Positions 25,900 to 35,192 of a DNA stretch of 64,000 bases are shown piece by piece. Position 1 is the stretch's first letter; every line of letters starts with the position of its first letter. The DNA lies in assembly GCF_006335015.1 (NCBI RefSeq), contig NZ_VDGT01000019.1, forward strand, positions 62,001-126,000, read 5' to 3'. This stretch comes from Streptomyces sedi. GTDB lineage: Bacteria; Actinomycetota; Actinomycetes; Streptomycetales; Streptomycetaceae. Under the pieces are notes generated by a model, which was given only the letters and a program-made list of their open reading frames with translations, was not told the origin of the DNA and ran no database searches. Both the position numbers and the translations under genes were made by a program.

Positions 25900-27380
25900 C
25901 GGCCCGCCTCCCCGCTCTCGCCCCTGGTCCTGCGCCACCACGAACGGAACGACTCCGGCGGCAGCGGCGGCACGTCCCGGGTCCGCGACCACGCCGCGCC
26001 GGGCCCCGGCAGCCGGCGCGGCTGGAGGCGGCGCATCCGCCCCGCGACCCGCTGCCCGGCGCGCAGCGCGCCCGGGTGGTCCAGCGCCCAGCGCGCCGCC
26101 CGCATCGCGGCCCGCTCGGCGGCGTGCCCGCGCGCCGGCCTGATCCGCACCCGGGTGCCGCCGACCGTCGCCTCGCCGCCCTCCACGACCCGCTCCCGCA
26201 GCCGCACCAGCACCTCGGGGATGTCGATCGCGACCGGGCAGACCTCGTAGCACGCCCCGCACAGCGACGAGGCGTACGGCAGCGAGGCGTCCAACGCCGT
26301 GTCGACGCCCCGCAGTTGGGGCGTGAGGATGGCGCCGATCGGCCCCGGGTAGGCCGAACCGTAGGCGTGCCCGCCGGCCCGCTCGTAGACCGGGCACACG
26401 TTCAGACACGCCGAACACCGGATGCAGCGCAGCGCCTGCCGCCCCACCTCGTCGGCGAGCGTGTCCGTGCGCCCGTTGTCCACCAGCACCAGATGGAACG
26501 TCGAGGGGCCGTCGCCGTCCGAGGTGCCCGTCCACATCGAGGTGTACGGGTTCATCCGCTCCGCCGTCGACGAGCGCGGCAGCAGCTGGAGGAAGACCTC
26601 CAGATCCCGCCAGGTCGGCACCACCTTCTCGATGCCCACCACCGAGATCAGCGTCTCCGGCAGCGTCAGGCACATCCGCCCGTTGCCCTCGGACTCGACC
26701 ACCACCATCGTGCCGGTCTCCGCCACCATGAAGTTCGCGCCCGAGATCCCGACCTTCGCGTCCAGGAACTTCTGCCGCAGATGCAGCCGCGCCGCCTCCG
26801 CCAGGTCGGCCGGCTCGTCCGTCAGGCCCTCCGGCGCCGGCCGGCCCCAGTCGCCCATCCGTTCCGCGAAGATGTCCCGGATCTCCCGACGGTTGCGGTG
26901 GATCGCCGGCACCAGGATGTGGCTGGGCAGGTCGTCGCCCAACTGCACGATCAGCTCCGCCAGGTCCGTCTCGTACGCCCGCACCCCGGCCCGCTCCAGC
27001 GCCGCGTTCAGCCCCAGCTCCTGGGTCGCCATCGACTTGACCTTGACGACCTCCCGCTCCCCGGTCCGAAGGACCAGGCGCGTCACGATCTCGTTGGCCT
27101 GGGCGGCGTCCGCGGCCCAGTGCACCTGGCCGCCGGCGGCCGTCACCGCCTCCTCCAGGCGCTCCAGATAGCCGTCCAGATGACGCAGCGTCCGGTCCTT
27201 GATCGCGGCGCCCGCGGCCCGCAGCTCCGCCCAGTCCGGCAGCTCGGCCACCGCGCGCGCCCGCTTGTCGCGGATGGTGTGCGTGGCGTGCCTCAGGTTC
27301 CCCCGCAGCCGCTCGTCCCGCGTGGCCGCCCTGGCCGCCTCGGGGAACGCCGGCATCCCCAGATAGGTCCCACCGCTCAT
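25896..27380 (-). CDS. lutB: LutB-type iron-sulphur subunit of L-lactate oxidation complex
   Basis: 494 residues: an N-terminal LUD domain (VKVKSMATQELGLNAALERAG, VSAETG-like VAETGTMVVVESEGNGR), then two 4Fe-4S motifs, CIRCSACLNVCPVY and CGACYEVCPVAIDIP. It oxidises L-lactate to pyruvate together with LutA and LutC. I use the ATG at 27380 with GGGAGG just upstream; the longer frame to 27491 is overlap into lutA. Confidence 0.92.
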   Translation of the reverse strand: MSGGTYLGMPAFPEAARAATRDERLRGNLRHATHTIRDKRARAVAELPDWAELRAAGAAIKDRTLRHLDGYLERLEEAVTAAGGQVHWAADAAQANEIVTRLVLRTGEREVVKVKSMATQELGLNAALERAGVRAYETDLAELIVQLGDDLPSHILVPAIHRNRREIRDIFAERMGDWGRPAPEGLTDEPADLAEAARLHLRQKFLDAKVGISGANFMVAETGTMVVVESEGNGRMCLTLPETLISVVGIEKVVPTWRDLEVFLQLLPRSSTAERMNPYTSMWTGTSDGDGPSTFHLVLVDNGRTDTLADEVGRQALRCIRCSACLNVCPVYERAGGHAYGSAYPGPIGAILTPQLRGVDTALDASLPYASSLCGACYEVCPVAIDIPEVLVRLRERVVEGGEATVGGTRVRIRPARGHAAERAAMRAARWALDHPGALRAGQRVAGRMRRLQPRRLPGPGAAWSRTRDVPPLPPESFRSWWRRTRGESGEAGR

Positions 27381-27405
27381 GCCGCCGCCTCCCGGGTGCC
27401 GTGCC

Positions 27406-28158
27406 TCACCACTGCGTCTCCTCCGTGCTGGCCAGGATCTCCGCCAGGTGCACCGGCCGCACCCCGGCGCCCAGCCGGGAGAGCGTGCCACCGATGTGCG
27501 TCTGACACGAGTTGTCCACCGTGCACACCGCCTCGGCGCCCGTCCCTACGATGTGCCGGGCCTTGTCCGCGCCCATCGCCGCCGAGACCGCCTCGTTCTT
27601 CACCGCGAACGTGCCACCGAACCCGCAGCACTCCTCCGCGCCCGGCAGGTCGAGCAGCGTCAGCCCCCGCACCGCCTCCAGCAGCCGCCGCGGCCGGTCG
27701 CCCAGGCCCAGCATCCGCAGGCCGTGGCACGTCGGGTGGTACGTCACCGAGTGCGGGTAGTAGGCGCCCACGTCCGTCACGCCCAACACGTCCACCAGGA
27801 ACTCCGTCAGCTCCAGCGTCCTGGGCACCACCGACTCCGCCACCGAGGCGAGCCCCCGGTCCCGGCCCTCGGACATCGCCCGCGCCCCGATCCGCGGGTA
27901 GTTGTCCCGCACCATCGCCGCGCAGGAACCGGAGGGCGTCACGATGTAGTCGTAGCCGTGGAACGCCCGCGCGTAGCGCCGCACCAGCGGCTCCGTCTCC
28001 CGCCGGTAGCCCGTGTTGAACTGCGGCTGGCCGCAGCACGACTGCTCCTCGGGGAAGTCGACGGCCACCCCCAGCCGCTCCAGCAGCGCCACCACCGCCT
28101 GCCCGGTCCGTGGGAAGAGCGTGTCGTTGACACAGGTGACAAAGAGCGCGACCCGCAC
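27406..28158 (-). CDS. lutA: LutA-type CCG-domain iron-sulphur protein
   Basis: 250 residues with the two cysteine-rich CCG domains of LutA/GlpC/HdrB-type proteins: EQSCCGQPQFNTG and GAEECCGFGGTFAVKNE, plus PSGSCAAMVRDNYP. It takes electrons from lactate within LutABC. Start GTG at 28158, with GGAAGGGG upstream overlapping the rhaB stop at 28160, so rhaB and lutA are closely coupled. lutB follows 25 bp later. Confidence 0.9.
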   Translation of the reverse strand: MRVALFVTCVNDTLFPRTGQAVVALLERLGVAVDFPEEQSCCGQPQFNTGYRRETEPLVRRYARAFHGYDYIVTPSGSCAAMVRDNYPRIGARAMSEGRDRGLASVAESVVPRTLELTEFLVDVLGVTDVGAYYPHSVTYHPTCHGLRMLGLGDRPRRLLEAVRGLTLLDLPGAEECCGFGGTFAVKNEAVSAAMGADKARHIVGTGAEAVCTVDNSCQTHIGGTLSRLGAGVRPVHLAEILASTEETQW

Positions 28159-28159
28159 C

Positions 28160-29680
28160 TCAGCCCCTTCCGTCCTCGGAGATCCGCCGCGCCGCCGCCT
28201 CCCACACCGCGGCGTCGCCACGGGGAGTGAAGCGGCCCAGCGTCTGCGACGCGGCCACGGACGAGCGTAGCCGCGAAAGCCCGCCACGCACCCGTCCCGC
28301 CGCGCGCGCCTGCACCAGCACGTTGCCCAGCGAGGCCGCCTCCTTCGGCCCGGCGACCACCGGCAACCCGCAGGCGTCCGCCGTCAGTTGGCACAGCAGC
28401 GCGTTCCGCGCGCCGCCGCCCACCACGTGCACCACCCGCACCTCCGCGCCCGCCAGCCGCGCCGCCTCGGCCACCGCCTCGCGGTGCGCCAGCGCCAACG
28501 AGTCCAGCACGCAGCGCACCATCCCCGCCCGGCCCTCCGGCTCCGGCTGGCCCGAACGCCGGCAGGCCGCCGCGATGCGCGCCGGCATCCCGCCCGGCGC
28601 CAGGAACTCCCCGTCGCCCGCGTCCACCACAGGACCGGGCCCCGGAAGCGCCGCCGCCTCCTCCAGCAGCGGCCCGAGCGCCGGCTCCTCGCCGCCCTCG
28701 GCCCACTCCCGCAGACACTCCTGGAGCAGCCACAGACCCATGATGTTCCGCAGATAGCGGACCGTGCCGTCCACGCCCAGCTCGTTGGTGAAGCCGGCCA
28801 GCCGGCCCGCCTCGCTCACCACGGGACCCGGCAGCTCAAGCCCCGCCAGCGACCAGGTGCCCGTCGCGACATAGGCGAAGCCGTCCCCCGTCGCCGGCAC
28901 CCCCACCACGGCCGAGGCCGTGTCGTGCGAGCCCACCGCCGTCACCGGCACCGGACCGGTCAGCCCGCAGTCGCTGAGCACCTCGGGCAGCAGCTCTCCC
29001 GCGGGATCGCCCGGCCGCCGCAACGGCGGGAAGAGCCCCAGGTCGACGCCGACCGCCTCCGCCACCTCCCGCGCCCAGTCGCCCGTGCGCGGATCGACCA
29101 GCCCGGTCGTGGACGCGTTGGTCAACTCCGTGCCCTCCACCCCGGTCAGCCAGTAGGAGACCAGATCCGGCAGCAGCAACAGCCTCCGGGCGGCCGTCAG
29201 TTGCGGCGAGCCCTCCATCGCGGCCAGCTGGTAGACCGTGTTGAACGGCAACGCGCGCAGCCCCGTCGCCCGGTACATCTCCTCCGGCGCCAGCCGCCGC
29301 CCCACCCGCTCGGCCACACCGACCGTGCGCCCGTCGCGGTAGTGCACCGGGTTGCCCAGCAGCGCCCCGGAGGCGTCCAGCAGTCCGAAGTCCACCGCCC
29401 AGGAGTCGATCCCGACCCCCGCCAGCCGGCCCCCGGCCCGCCGCCCCGCCTCCCGCAGCCCGTCCAGCACCCCCCGGTACAGCGCCAGCACGTCCCAGTA
29501 CAGCGTGCCGGCCACCCGCACCGGCCGGTTGGGGAACCGGTGCACCTCCACCAGCTCCACACCGCCCCCACCCGCCGCCACCCGGCCGAGCATCACCCGG
29601 CCACTGGAGGCGCCGAGGTCGACGGCGGCGAACGGCGCGCCTCCCGCCTCGAAGGACCCGGACTGATCAGCGGACACCAC
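28160..29680 (-). CDS. rhaB: L-rhamnulokinase
   Basis: 506 residues of the FGGY sugar-kinase family: AAVDLGASSGRVMLGRV at the N-terminus, GIDSWAVDFGLLD, AVGSHDTASAVVGVP and VHVVGGGARNALLCQLTADA near the C-terminus. Phosphorylates L-rhamnulose to L-rhamnulose-1-phosphate. Starts at tandem GTG codons (29680/29677) after GTGAGGTGTC. Third gene of the operon. Confidence 0.92.
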   Translation of the reverse strand: MVSADQSGSFEAGGAPFAAVDLGASSGRVMLGRVAAGGGGVELVEVHRFPNRPVRVAGTLYWDVLALYRGVLDGLREAGRRAGGRLAGVGIDSWAVDFGLLDASGALLGNPVHYRDGRTVGVAERVGRRLAPEEMYRATGLRALPFNTVYQLAAMEGSPQLTAARRLLLLPDLVSYWLTGVEGTELTNASTTGLVDPRTGDWAREVAEAVGVDLGLFPPLRRPGDPAGELLPEVLSDCGLTGPVPVTAVGSHDTASAVVGVPATGDGFAYVATGTWSLAGLELPGPVVSEAGRLAGFTNELGVDGTVRYLRNIMGLWLLQECLREWAEGGEEPALGPLLEEAAALPGPGPVVDAGDGEFLAPGGMPARIAAACRRSGQPEPEGRAGMVRCVLDSLALAHREAVAEAARLAGAEVRVVHVVGGGARNALLCQLTADACGLPVVAGPKEAASLGNVLVQARAAGRVRGGLSRLRSSVAASQTLGRFTPRGDAAVWEAAARRISEDGRG

Positions 29681-29736
29681 GACACCTCACCACGACTCGC
29701 GGACGACTTCGAAGGAACGGACGGCGACCGCCGCCC

Positions 29737-31797
29737 TCAGCGCAGGAACGCCGCGGCCACCCCCGCGTCCACCGGGATGTGCAGCCCCGTGGTGTGGCCG
29801 AGGTCCCCGCCGGTCAACGCGAAGACCGCCGCCGCCACATGCTCCGGCAGCACCTCCCGCTTCAACAGCGTCCGCTGCGCGTAGAACTCGCCGAGACGCT
29901 CCTCCTCCACCCCGTACACCGCGGCGCGCTTCGCGCCCCAGCCGCCGGCGAAGATCCCCGAGCCACGCACCACGCCGTCCGGGTTGACCCCGTTGACACG
30001 GATGCCGTGCCCGCCCAACTCGGCCGCCAGCAGCCGCACCTGGTGCGCCTGGTCGGCCTTGGTCGCCCCGTAGGCGATGTTGTTGGGCCCGGCGAACACC
30101 CCGTTCTTCGACGCGATGTACACGATGTCCCCGCCCAGACCCTGGTCGATCATGACCCGCGCCGCCTCGCGCGAGACCAGGAACGAACCGCGCGCCATGA
30201 TGTCGTGCTGGAGGTCCCAGTCCGCGACCGTCGTCTCCAGCAGCGGCTTGGAGATCGAGATCCCCGCGTTGTTCACCACCAGGTCCAGCCCGCCGAACGC
30301 CAGCACGGCCTCCCGCACCGCCGCCGCCACCTGCTCCTCCTCGGTGACGTCCACCGTCACCGCCACCGCGCGGTCGGGACCGCCCAGCTCCTCGGCGACC
30401 GCCAGCGCCGCCGCCGCGTCCCGGTCGGCCACCGCCACGCAGGCGCCCTCCGCCGCCAGCCGCAGCGCCGTGGCCCGCCCGATGCCCGAGCCGCCGCCCG
30501 TCACCAGCGCGACCCGCGCCGCCAGCGGCTTCGGCGCCGGCATCCGCCGCAGCTTGGCCTCCTCCAACTCCCAGTACTCGATGCGGAACTTCTCCGACTC
30601 CTCGATCGGCGCGTAGGACGAGACCGCCTCCGCGCCCCGCATCACGTTGATCGCGTTCACATAGAACTCGCCCGCCACCCGCGCGGTCTGCTTGTCCTTG
30701 CCGAACGAGAACATGCCCACGCCCGGCACCAGCACGATCGCCGGGTCCGCGCCGCGCATCGCCGGCGAGTCCGGCGTCGCGTGCCGCTCGTAGTACGCCC
30801 GGTACTCCTCCCGGTACGCCTCGTGCAGCTCGCCCAGCCGCTCCACCACCCGCTCCAGCGGTGCGTCGGCAGGCAGGTCGACGACCAGCGGCCGGACCTT
30901 GGTGCGCAGGAAGTGGTCGGGGCAGGAGGTGCCGAGCGCCGCCAGCCGCGGATGCTCCGCGCGCGCCAGGAAGTCCAACACCTCCGGCGCGTCCGTGAAG
31001 TGCCCCACCTGCGGCCGGTCCCGCGCCGCCACCCGCCGCACATGCGGCGCCAACTCCGCGGCCCGAGCCCGCCGTTCCGCCTCCGGCAGCGCGCCGAACC
31101 CGGGCAGCGGCGCCCCGAACGGCTCCGCCGCGCCGCGCTCCGCCAGGAACGCCTCGGCGGTGCGGATGAGGTGCAGCGAGTTGCGCTCGCACTCCTCGCT
31201 GGTCTCGCCCCACGCGGTGATCCCGTGGCCGCCCAGCACACAGCCGATCGCCTCCGGGTGGGCCCGCTTCACCTCGGCGATGTCCAGCCCCAGCTGGAAG
31301 CCGGGACGCCGCCACGGCACCCACACCACGCTCCCGCCGAAGCACTCGGCGGTCAGCGCCTCGCCGTCCGCCGCGCAGGCCAGCGCGATCCCCGAGTCCG
31401 GGTGCAGATGGTCGACGTGCGCCGCCTCGACCAGCCCGTGCATCGCCGTGTCGATCGACGGCGCCGCACCGCCCTTGCCGTGCAGGCAGAAGTCGAACGC
31501 GGCGACCATCTCGTCCTCGCGCTCCACCCCCGGATACACCCCGGCCATCGCCCGCAGCCGCTCCAGCCGCAGCGCCGCCAGCCCCTCCTCGCGGAGCGTC
31601 CCCAGATCGCCGCCGGAGCCCTTGACCCACATCAGCTCCACCGGCTCGCCGGTGACCGGGTCCGTCGCCGAGCCCTTCGCCGAGGCGTTGCCACCGGCGT
31701 AGTTGGTGTTCCTCGGGTCGGCCCCCAGCCGGTGGGAACGCGCCAGCAGCGCCGCCACCTCCGGGTGCGCCGCGCCCCGCGTCTCGTCGGCACCCAT
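29737..31797 (-). CDS. Bifunctional rhamnulose-1-phosphate aldolase / short-chain lactaldehyde dehydrogenase
   Basis: 686 residues, two domains. The N-terminal class II aldolase domain has zinc-ligand motifs HLHPDSGIAL and GGHGITAWGETSEE. The C-terminal SDR domain (from about residue 425) has the cofactor motif ALVTGGGSGIGRATALRL, NNAGIS and the catalytic YGATKADQ. It should cleave rhamnulose-1-P to DHAP and L-lactaldehyde and oxidise the aldehyde to L-lactate. ATG at 31797, two bases after the rhaI stop, with a G-rich Shine-Dalgarno. Confidence 0.93.
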   Translation of the reverse strand: MGADETRGAAHPEVAALLARSHRLGADPRNTNYAGGNASAKGSATDPVTGEPVELMWVKGSGGDLGTLREEGLAALRLERLRAMAGVYPGVEREDEMVAAFDFCLHGKGGAAPSIDTAMHGLVEAAHVDHLHPDSGIALACAADGEALTAECFGGSVVWVPWRRPGFQLGLDIAEVKRAHPEAIGCVLGGHGITAWGETSEECERNSLHLIRTAEAFLAERGAAEPFGAPLPGFGALPEAERRARAAELAPHVRRVAARDRPQVGHFTDAPEVLDFLARAEHPRLAALGTSCPDHFLRTKVRPLVVDLPADAPLERVVERLGELHEAYREEYRAYYERHATPDSPAMRGADPAIVLVPGVGMFSFGKDKQTARVAGEFYVNAINVMRGAEAVSSYAPIEESEKFRIEYWELEEAKLRRMPAPKPLAARVALVTGGGSGIGRATALRLAAEGACVAVADRDAAAALAVAEELGGPDRAVAVTVDVTEEEQVAAAVREAVLAFGGLDLVVNNAGISISKPLLETTVADWDLQHDIMARGSFLVSREAARVMIDQGLGGDIVYIASKNGVFAGPNNIAYGATKADQAHQVRLLAAELGGHGIRVNGVNPDGVVRGSGIFAGGWGAKRAAVYGVEEERLGEFYAQRTLLKREVLPEHVAAAVFALTGGDLGHTTGLHIPVDAGVAAAFLR

Positions 31798-31799
31798 GC

Positions 31800-32960
31800 T
31801 CACGCCCCCCAACCGGCCTGCTGGCCGCCCTGTCGCTCCGCCACGATCCGCTCCGCCCAGCCCGAACGCCGGTAGGCCGCCATCGGCTCCGGGTCAAGAC
31901 CCCACTCCGCGCGCAACTCCCGCAGCAGCGGCCGGACATCGGTGTGGTACGCGTCCATCAGCACCTCGTTGGCGCCCAGCACGTCACCCTCGGCCTGCGC
32001 CGCCGCCAGCGCCTCGGCGTCCACCGACAGCGCCTTGGCCGTGGCCTCCTGCACGTTCATCACCGAGCGGATGATCGCCGGGATCTTCGGCTCGATGTTG
32101 TGGCACTGGTCCAGCATGAACGCCACGTCCGGCGTCAACCCGCCGCCGCGCACCACCTCGTACATGATGCGGAAGAGCTGGAACGGGTCGGCGGCGCCCA
32201 CCATCAGGTCGTCGTCCGCGTAGAAGCGGGAGTTGAAGTCGAAGCCGCCGAGCTTCCCCTCCCGCAGCAGCGTCGCCACGATGAACTCGATGTTGGTGCC
32301 CGGCGCGTGGTGCCCGGTGTCCACCACCACCTGCGCCTTCGGCCCGAGCTTGAGGCAGTGCGCGTAGGCGGTGCCCCAGTCCGGGACGTCCGTCATGTAG
32401 AACGCGGGCTCGAAGAACTTGTATTCCAGCAGCATCCGCTGCCCCTCGCCCAGCCGCTCGTAGACCGCCGCCAGCGCCTCGGCCAGCCGGTCCTGCCGGG
32501 TGCGGATGTCGTCCTGCCCCGGGTAGTTGGTGCCGTCGGAGAACCACAGCTTGAGGTCGGCCGAGCCGGTGGCGTCCATGATGTCCACGCACTCCAGCAG
32601 GTGCGCCAGCGCCTTGCGCCGCACGGCCGGGTCGGGGTGGGTGACGCTGCCCAGCTTGTAGTCGTCCTCCTGGAAGACGTTGGAGTTGATGGCGCCCAGC
32701 CGCAGGCCCCGCTCGCGCGCGTGGTCGGAGAGCGCGGCGTAGTCGTCGACCCGGTCCCAGGGGATGTGCAGCGCGACCGTGGGGGCGACCCCGGTGTGCG
32801 CGTGCACCCGCGCGGCGTCGTCCAGCTTCTCGAACGGGGTACGCGGTACGCCCTCCTGCGCGAAGACCTTGAAACGGGTGCCGGAGTTGCCGTACGCCCA
32901 CGAGGGCGTCTCGATGGCCTGGGAGGACAGGGCCGCCTTGACGGCGGGGGAGGGGGTCAT
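31800..32960 (-). CDS. rhaI: L-rhamnose isomerase (RhaI type)
   Basis: 386 residues of the xylose-isomerase-like TIM-barrel rhamnose isomerase family: ETPSWAYGNSGTRFKVF, LKLWFSDGTNYPGQDD, VVVDTGHHAPGTNIEFIVA and FMLDQCHNIEPKIPAIIRS, which supply the metal ligands. Converts L-rhamnose to L-rhamnulose. First gene of the catabolic operon, with GGGAG 10 nt before the ATG. Divergent from rhaM, with two LacI-type operators in the shared region. Confidence 0.94.
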   Translation of the reverse strand: MTPSPAVKAALSSQAIETPSWAYGNSGTRFKVFAQEGVPRTPFEKLDDAARVHAHTGVAPTVALHIPWDRVDDYAALSDHARERGLRLGAINSNVFQEDDYKLGSVTHPDPAVRRKALAHLLECVDIMDATGSADLKLWFSDGTNYPGQDDIRTRQDRLAEALAAVYERLGEGQRMLLEYKFFEPAFYMTDVPDWGTAYAHCLKLGPKAQVVVDTGHHAPGTNIEFIVATLLREGKLGGFDFNSRFYADDDLMVGAADPFQLFRIMYEVVRGGGLTPDVAFMLDQCHNIEPKIPAIIRSVMNVQEATAKALSVDAEALAAAQAEGDVLGANEVLMDAYHTDVRPLLRELRAEWGLDPEPMAAYRRSGWAERIVAERQGGQQAGWGA

Positions 32961-33021
32961 GCGATCAGGGCTCCCGTAGCGCTGAGGGGGACGGTTCGGG
33001 GGAACGTTCAGGAGACAGCTA

Positions 33022-33033
33022 TGAATCGTTTCA
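33022..33033 (-). promoter_or_regulatory. LacI-type operator in front of rhaI
   Basis: TGAATCGTTTCA, a near-palindrome of TGAA-N4-TTCA form, 62 bp upstream of rhaI. It resembles the 12-bp operators of LacI-type rhamnose regulators (consensus TGAAACGTTTCA, from memory). A shorter palindrome GAACGTTC lies at 33002-33009. Confidence 0.65.
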
Positions 33034-33197
33034 CAGTCACCGTCGACGCTAAGAGCCCGCGCCGAGCGCTGTCAAGGGAACGGCCCGATCCCGCAACCGC
33101 TCACCTCGCACTTCTTCGCGGCGCCTGGCGTGCGCCCGCCCGCGCCGGCGGCCCTTGACGCCGCGCGCGCCCCGTCCCATGCTGGCCCCCACTCGCA

Positions 33198-33209
33198 TGA
33201 AACCTTTCA
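33198..33209 (+). promoter_or_regulatory. LacI-type operator in front of rhaM
   Basis: TGAAACCTTTCA, a palindrome of 5-bp arms around a CC centre, directly before the AAGGAG of rhaM. It is the same class as the site at 33022, so one regulator probably controls both directions. Confidence 0.65.
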
Positions 33210-33222
33210 CAAGGAGTGCACC

Positions 33223-33543
33223 GTGCAGCGCGTCTGCTTCCTGCTCAAGGTCCGCCCCGACCGCGTCGAGGAGTACCGGCGCCGCCACGCCGACGTCTGG
33301 CCCGAGATGTGCGAGGCGCTCAGCGCCACCGGCTGGCACAACTACTCCCTCTTCCTGCGCGAGGACGGGCTCCTCGTCGGCTACCTGGAGACCGAGGACT
33401 TCGAGGCCGCCCAGCGTGCCATGGCGGCCACCGACGTCAACGACCGCTGGCAGGCCGAGATGGGCGCGCTCTTCGAGCCGCTGGACGGCCAGCGCCCCGA
33501 CGAGGCGATGAAGCCGCTGACCGAGGTCTTCCACCTGGCCTGA
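33223..33543 (+). CDS. rhaM: L-rhamnose mutarotase
   Basis: 106 residues matching RhaM/YiiL: QRVCFLLKVRPDRVEEY, RRRHADVWPEM, GWHNYSLFLREDGLLVGYLE and PLTEVFHLA. It interconverts alpha and beta L-rhamnose, supplying RhaI. The GTG at 33223 has a perfect AAGGAG at 33211-33216. Followed 68 bp later by the LacI regulator. Confidence 0.93.
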   Translation: MQRVCFLLKVRPDRVEEYRRRHADVWPEMCEALSATGWHNYSLFLREDGLLVGYLETEDFEAAQRAMAATDVNDRWQAEMGALFEPLDGQRPDEAMKPLTEVFHLA

Positions 33544-33611
33544 GCGGCACGCCCCCGCTGGTGCATACCATGGCCCGGCTACGCGGGACACGAGACGAAC
33601 GGAAGACGGAC

Positions 33612-34634
33612 ATGGCGCACACGGTCGGCATCAAGGAAGTGGCCAGGGCCGCCGGGGTCTCCGTCGGGACCGTCTCCAACGTCATCAACCGGCCCCACAT
33701 GGTCGCCGAGGAGACCAGGGAACGCGTCCAGTCCACCATCGCGCGCCTGGGCTACGTCCGCAGCGAGTCGGCCCGTCAACTCCGCGCCGGGCAGAGCCGG
33801 ATCATCGCGCTGCTGGTGCTCGACATGGGCAACCCGTTCTTCGTCGACGTCGCCACCGGCGCCGAGCGCGTCGCCCGCGCCGAGAAACTCGGCGTGATGC
33901 TCTGCAACAGCGCCGAGAGCTCGGCCGAGGAGGCCGACTACCTCTCGCTCTTCGCCGAACAGCGCGTGCGCGGCGTGCTGTTGACCCCGGCCGACATGTC
34001 AGGGCGCAATCTCACCGAGTTCCGCAGGCACGGCATCCCGTTCGTCTTCGTCGACCGTGTGCTGCCCAGCGCCGAGGGCTGCTCGGTCTCCGTCGACGAC
34101 GTGAGGGGAGGCGCGCTGGCCGTCCGGCACCTGCTGGACCAGGGCCATCCCGAGGTCGCCTACGTCAGCGGGCCGATGTCGCTCAAGCAGTGCCGCGACC
34201 GCGAGCAGGGCGCCGGGGAGGCCCTCGCCGACGCCGGGTTGCCGCCCGGCGCGCTGCGCCACATCGAGGCCGACCGGCTCGACGTCGCCTCGGGACGCGA
34301 CGCCGGCGCCCGGCTGCTCGGCCTCGCGCCCCGGCCGACCGCCGTCTTCTGCGCCAACGACCTGCTGGCGCTCGGCGTCCTCCAGGCGCTGTTCGCGGCA
34401 GGGGTGCGGGTGCCGGAGGAGATGGCGATCGTCGGGTACGACGACATCGAGTTCGCCGCCGCCGCGGCCGTGCCGCTCACCTCGGTGCGGCAGCCGGCCG
34501 TCCGGATGGGGCAGCAGGCGGCCGAACTGCTGCTGGAGGAGACCGGCGAGGACGCGGCCCGGCACCGACACCAACGCATCGTCTTCGAACCCGAGTTGAT
34601 CGTCCGCGAGTCCAGCCTGGCCGCCCGCCGCTGA
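33612..34634 (+). CDS. LacI-family regulator, probable rhamnose repressor
   Basis: 340 residues. HTH IKEVARAAGVSVGTVSNVIN and hinge SARQLRAGQS at the N-terminus, then a sugar-binding domain with LVLDMGNPFFVDVATGAE and AIVGYDDIEFAAAAAVPLTS. Its place beside rhaM and the TGAA-N4-TTCA operators makes it the likely repressor of the rhamnose operon, with L-rhamnose or a phosphorylated product as inducer (inference). ATG at 33612 after GGAAGACGGA; an in-frame ATG at 33570 is possible. Confidence 0.88.
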   Translation: MAHTVGIKEVARAAGVSVGTVSNVINRPHMVAEETRERVQSTIARLGYVRSESARQLRAGQSRIIALLVLDMGNPFFVDVATGAERVARAEKLGVMLCNSAESSAEEADYLSLFAEQRVRGVLLTPADMSGRNLTEFRRHGIPFVFVDRVLPSAEGCSVSVDDVRGGALAVRHLLDQGHPEVAYVSGPMSLKQCRDREQGAGEALADAGLPPGALRHIEADRLDVASGRDAGARLLGLAPRPTAVFCANDLLALGVLQALFAAGVRVPEEMAIVGYDDIEFAAAAAVPLTSVRQPAVRMGQQAAELLLEETGEDAARHRHQRIVFEPELIVRESSLAARR

Positions 34635-34689
34635 GAACCCGCCCCGACGGGCGCGGCGCATCTCGTTCCGCCGGCTCCACCCGGCGAAC

Positions 34690-35130
34690 ATGGATGCCAT
34701 GAACCACACCGGCAACGGCTTCGACAGCCGCGTCCTCGACCTCACCACCGGCTCCCGTGAGACCGTGCACGACCTGACCTCCGAGTGCGCCGCCTACCTG
34801 CGGGAGGTGGCCGACGGCCGCGACGGGCTCCTCAACGTCTTCACCCCGCACGCCACCTGCGGCATCGCCCTCATCGAGACCGGCGCCGGCAGCGACGACG
34901 ACCTCCTCGCCGCGCTGCGCGACCTGCTCCCCGCCGACGACCGCTGGCGCCACCGCCACGGCACCCCCGGCCACGGCCGCGACCACGTCCTCCCCGCCCT
35001 CGTCCCGCCCCACGCCACCCTCCCCGTCCTCTCGGGCCGGCTGGCCCTGGGCACCTGGCAGTCCGTCTGCGTCGTCGACACCAACATCTCTAATACCAAC
35101 AGGCAGGTACGGCTCAGCTTCCTCGGCTGA
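34690..35130 (+). CDS. YjbQ family protein with atypical C-terminal tail
   Basis: 146 residues. NVFTPHATCGIALIETGAG, HVLPALVPPHATLPVLSGRL and GTWQSVCVVDTN are the signature of the YjbQ/UPF0047 family, which has weak thiamine-phosphate synthase activity. The last residues, DTNISNTNRQVRLSFLG, depart from the family ending (DNPDRRVRLSFLP-like, from memory) exactly where codons become less GC-rich (TCT AAT ACC). This suggests the 3' end was replaced when the adjacent element integrated. The start may be 34690 or the ATG at 34699. Confidence 0.85.
   Translation: MDAMNHTGNGFDSRVLDLTTGSRETVHDLTSECAAYLREVADGRDGLLNVFTPHATCGIALIETGAGSDDDLLAALRDLLPADDRWRHRHGTPGHGRDHVLPALVPPHATLPVLSGRLALGTWQSVCVVDTNISNTNRQVRLSFLG
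35075..35130 (+). other. Candidate attachment-site end (attL) inside the 3' end of yjbQ
   Basis: Codons before about 35083 are typical yjbQ. From there the reading frame uses AT-richer codons and an atypical tail, and a serine integrase begins 62 bp later. Integrase-adjacent gene ends of this sort are usual att scars. The crossover dinucleotide cannot be read from one end alone. Confidence 0.4.
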
Positions 35131-35192
35131 GCCCGCCGCTCCTGGGTGCGACCGCCGATTCTCCCTACCCTGCTGGCGGAACGGAGAACGCT

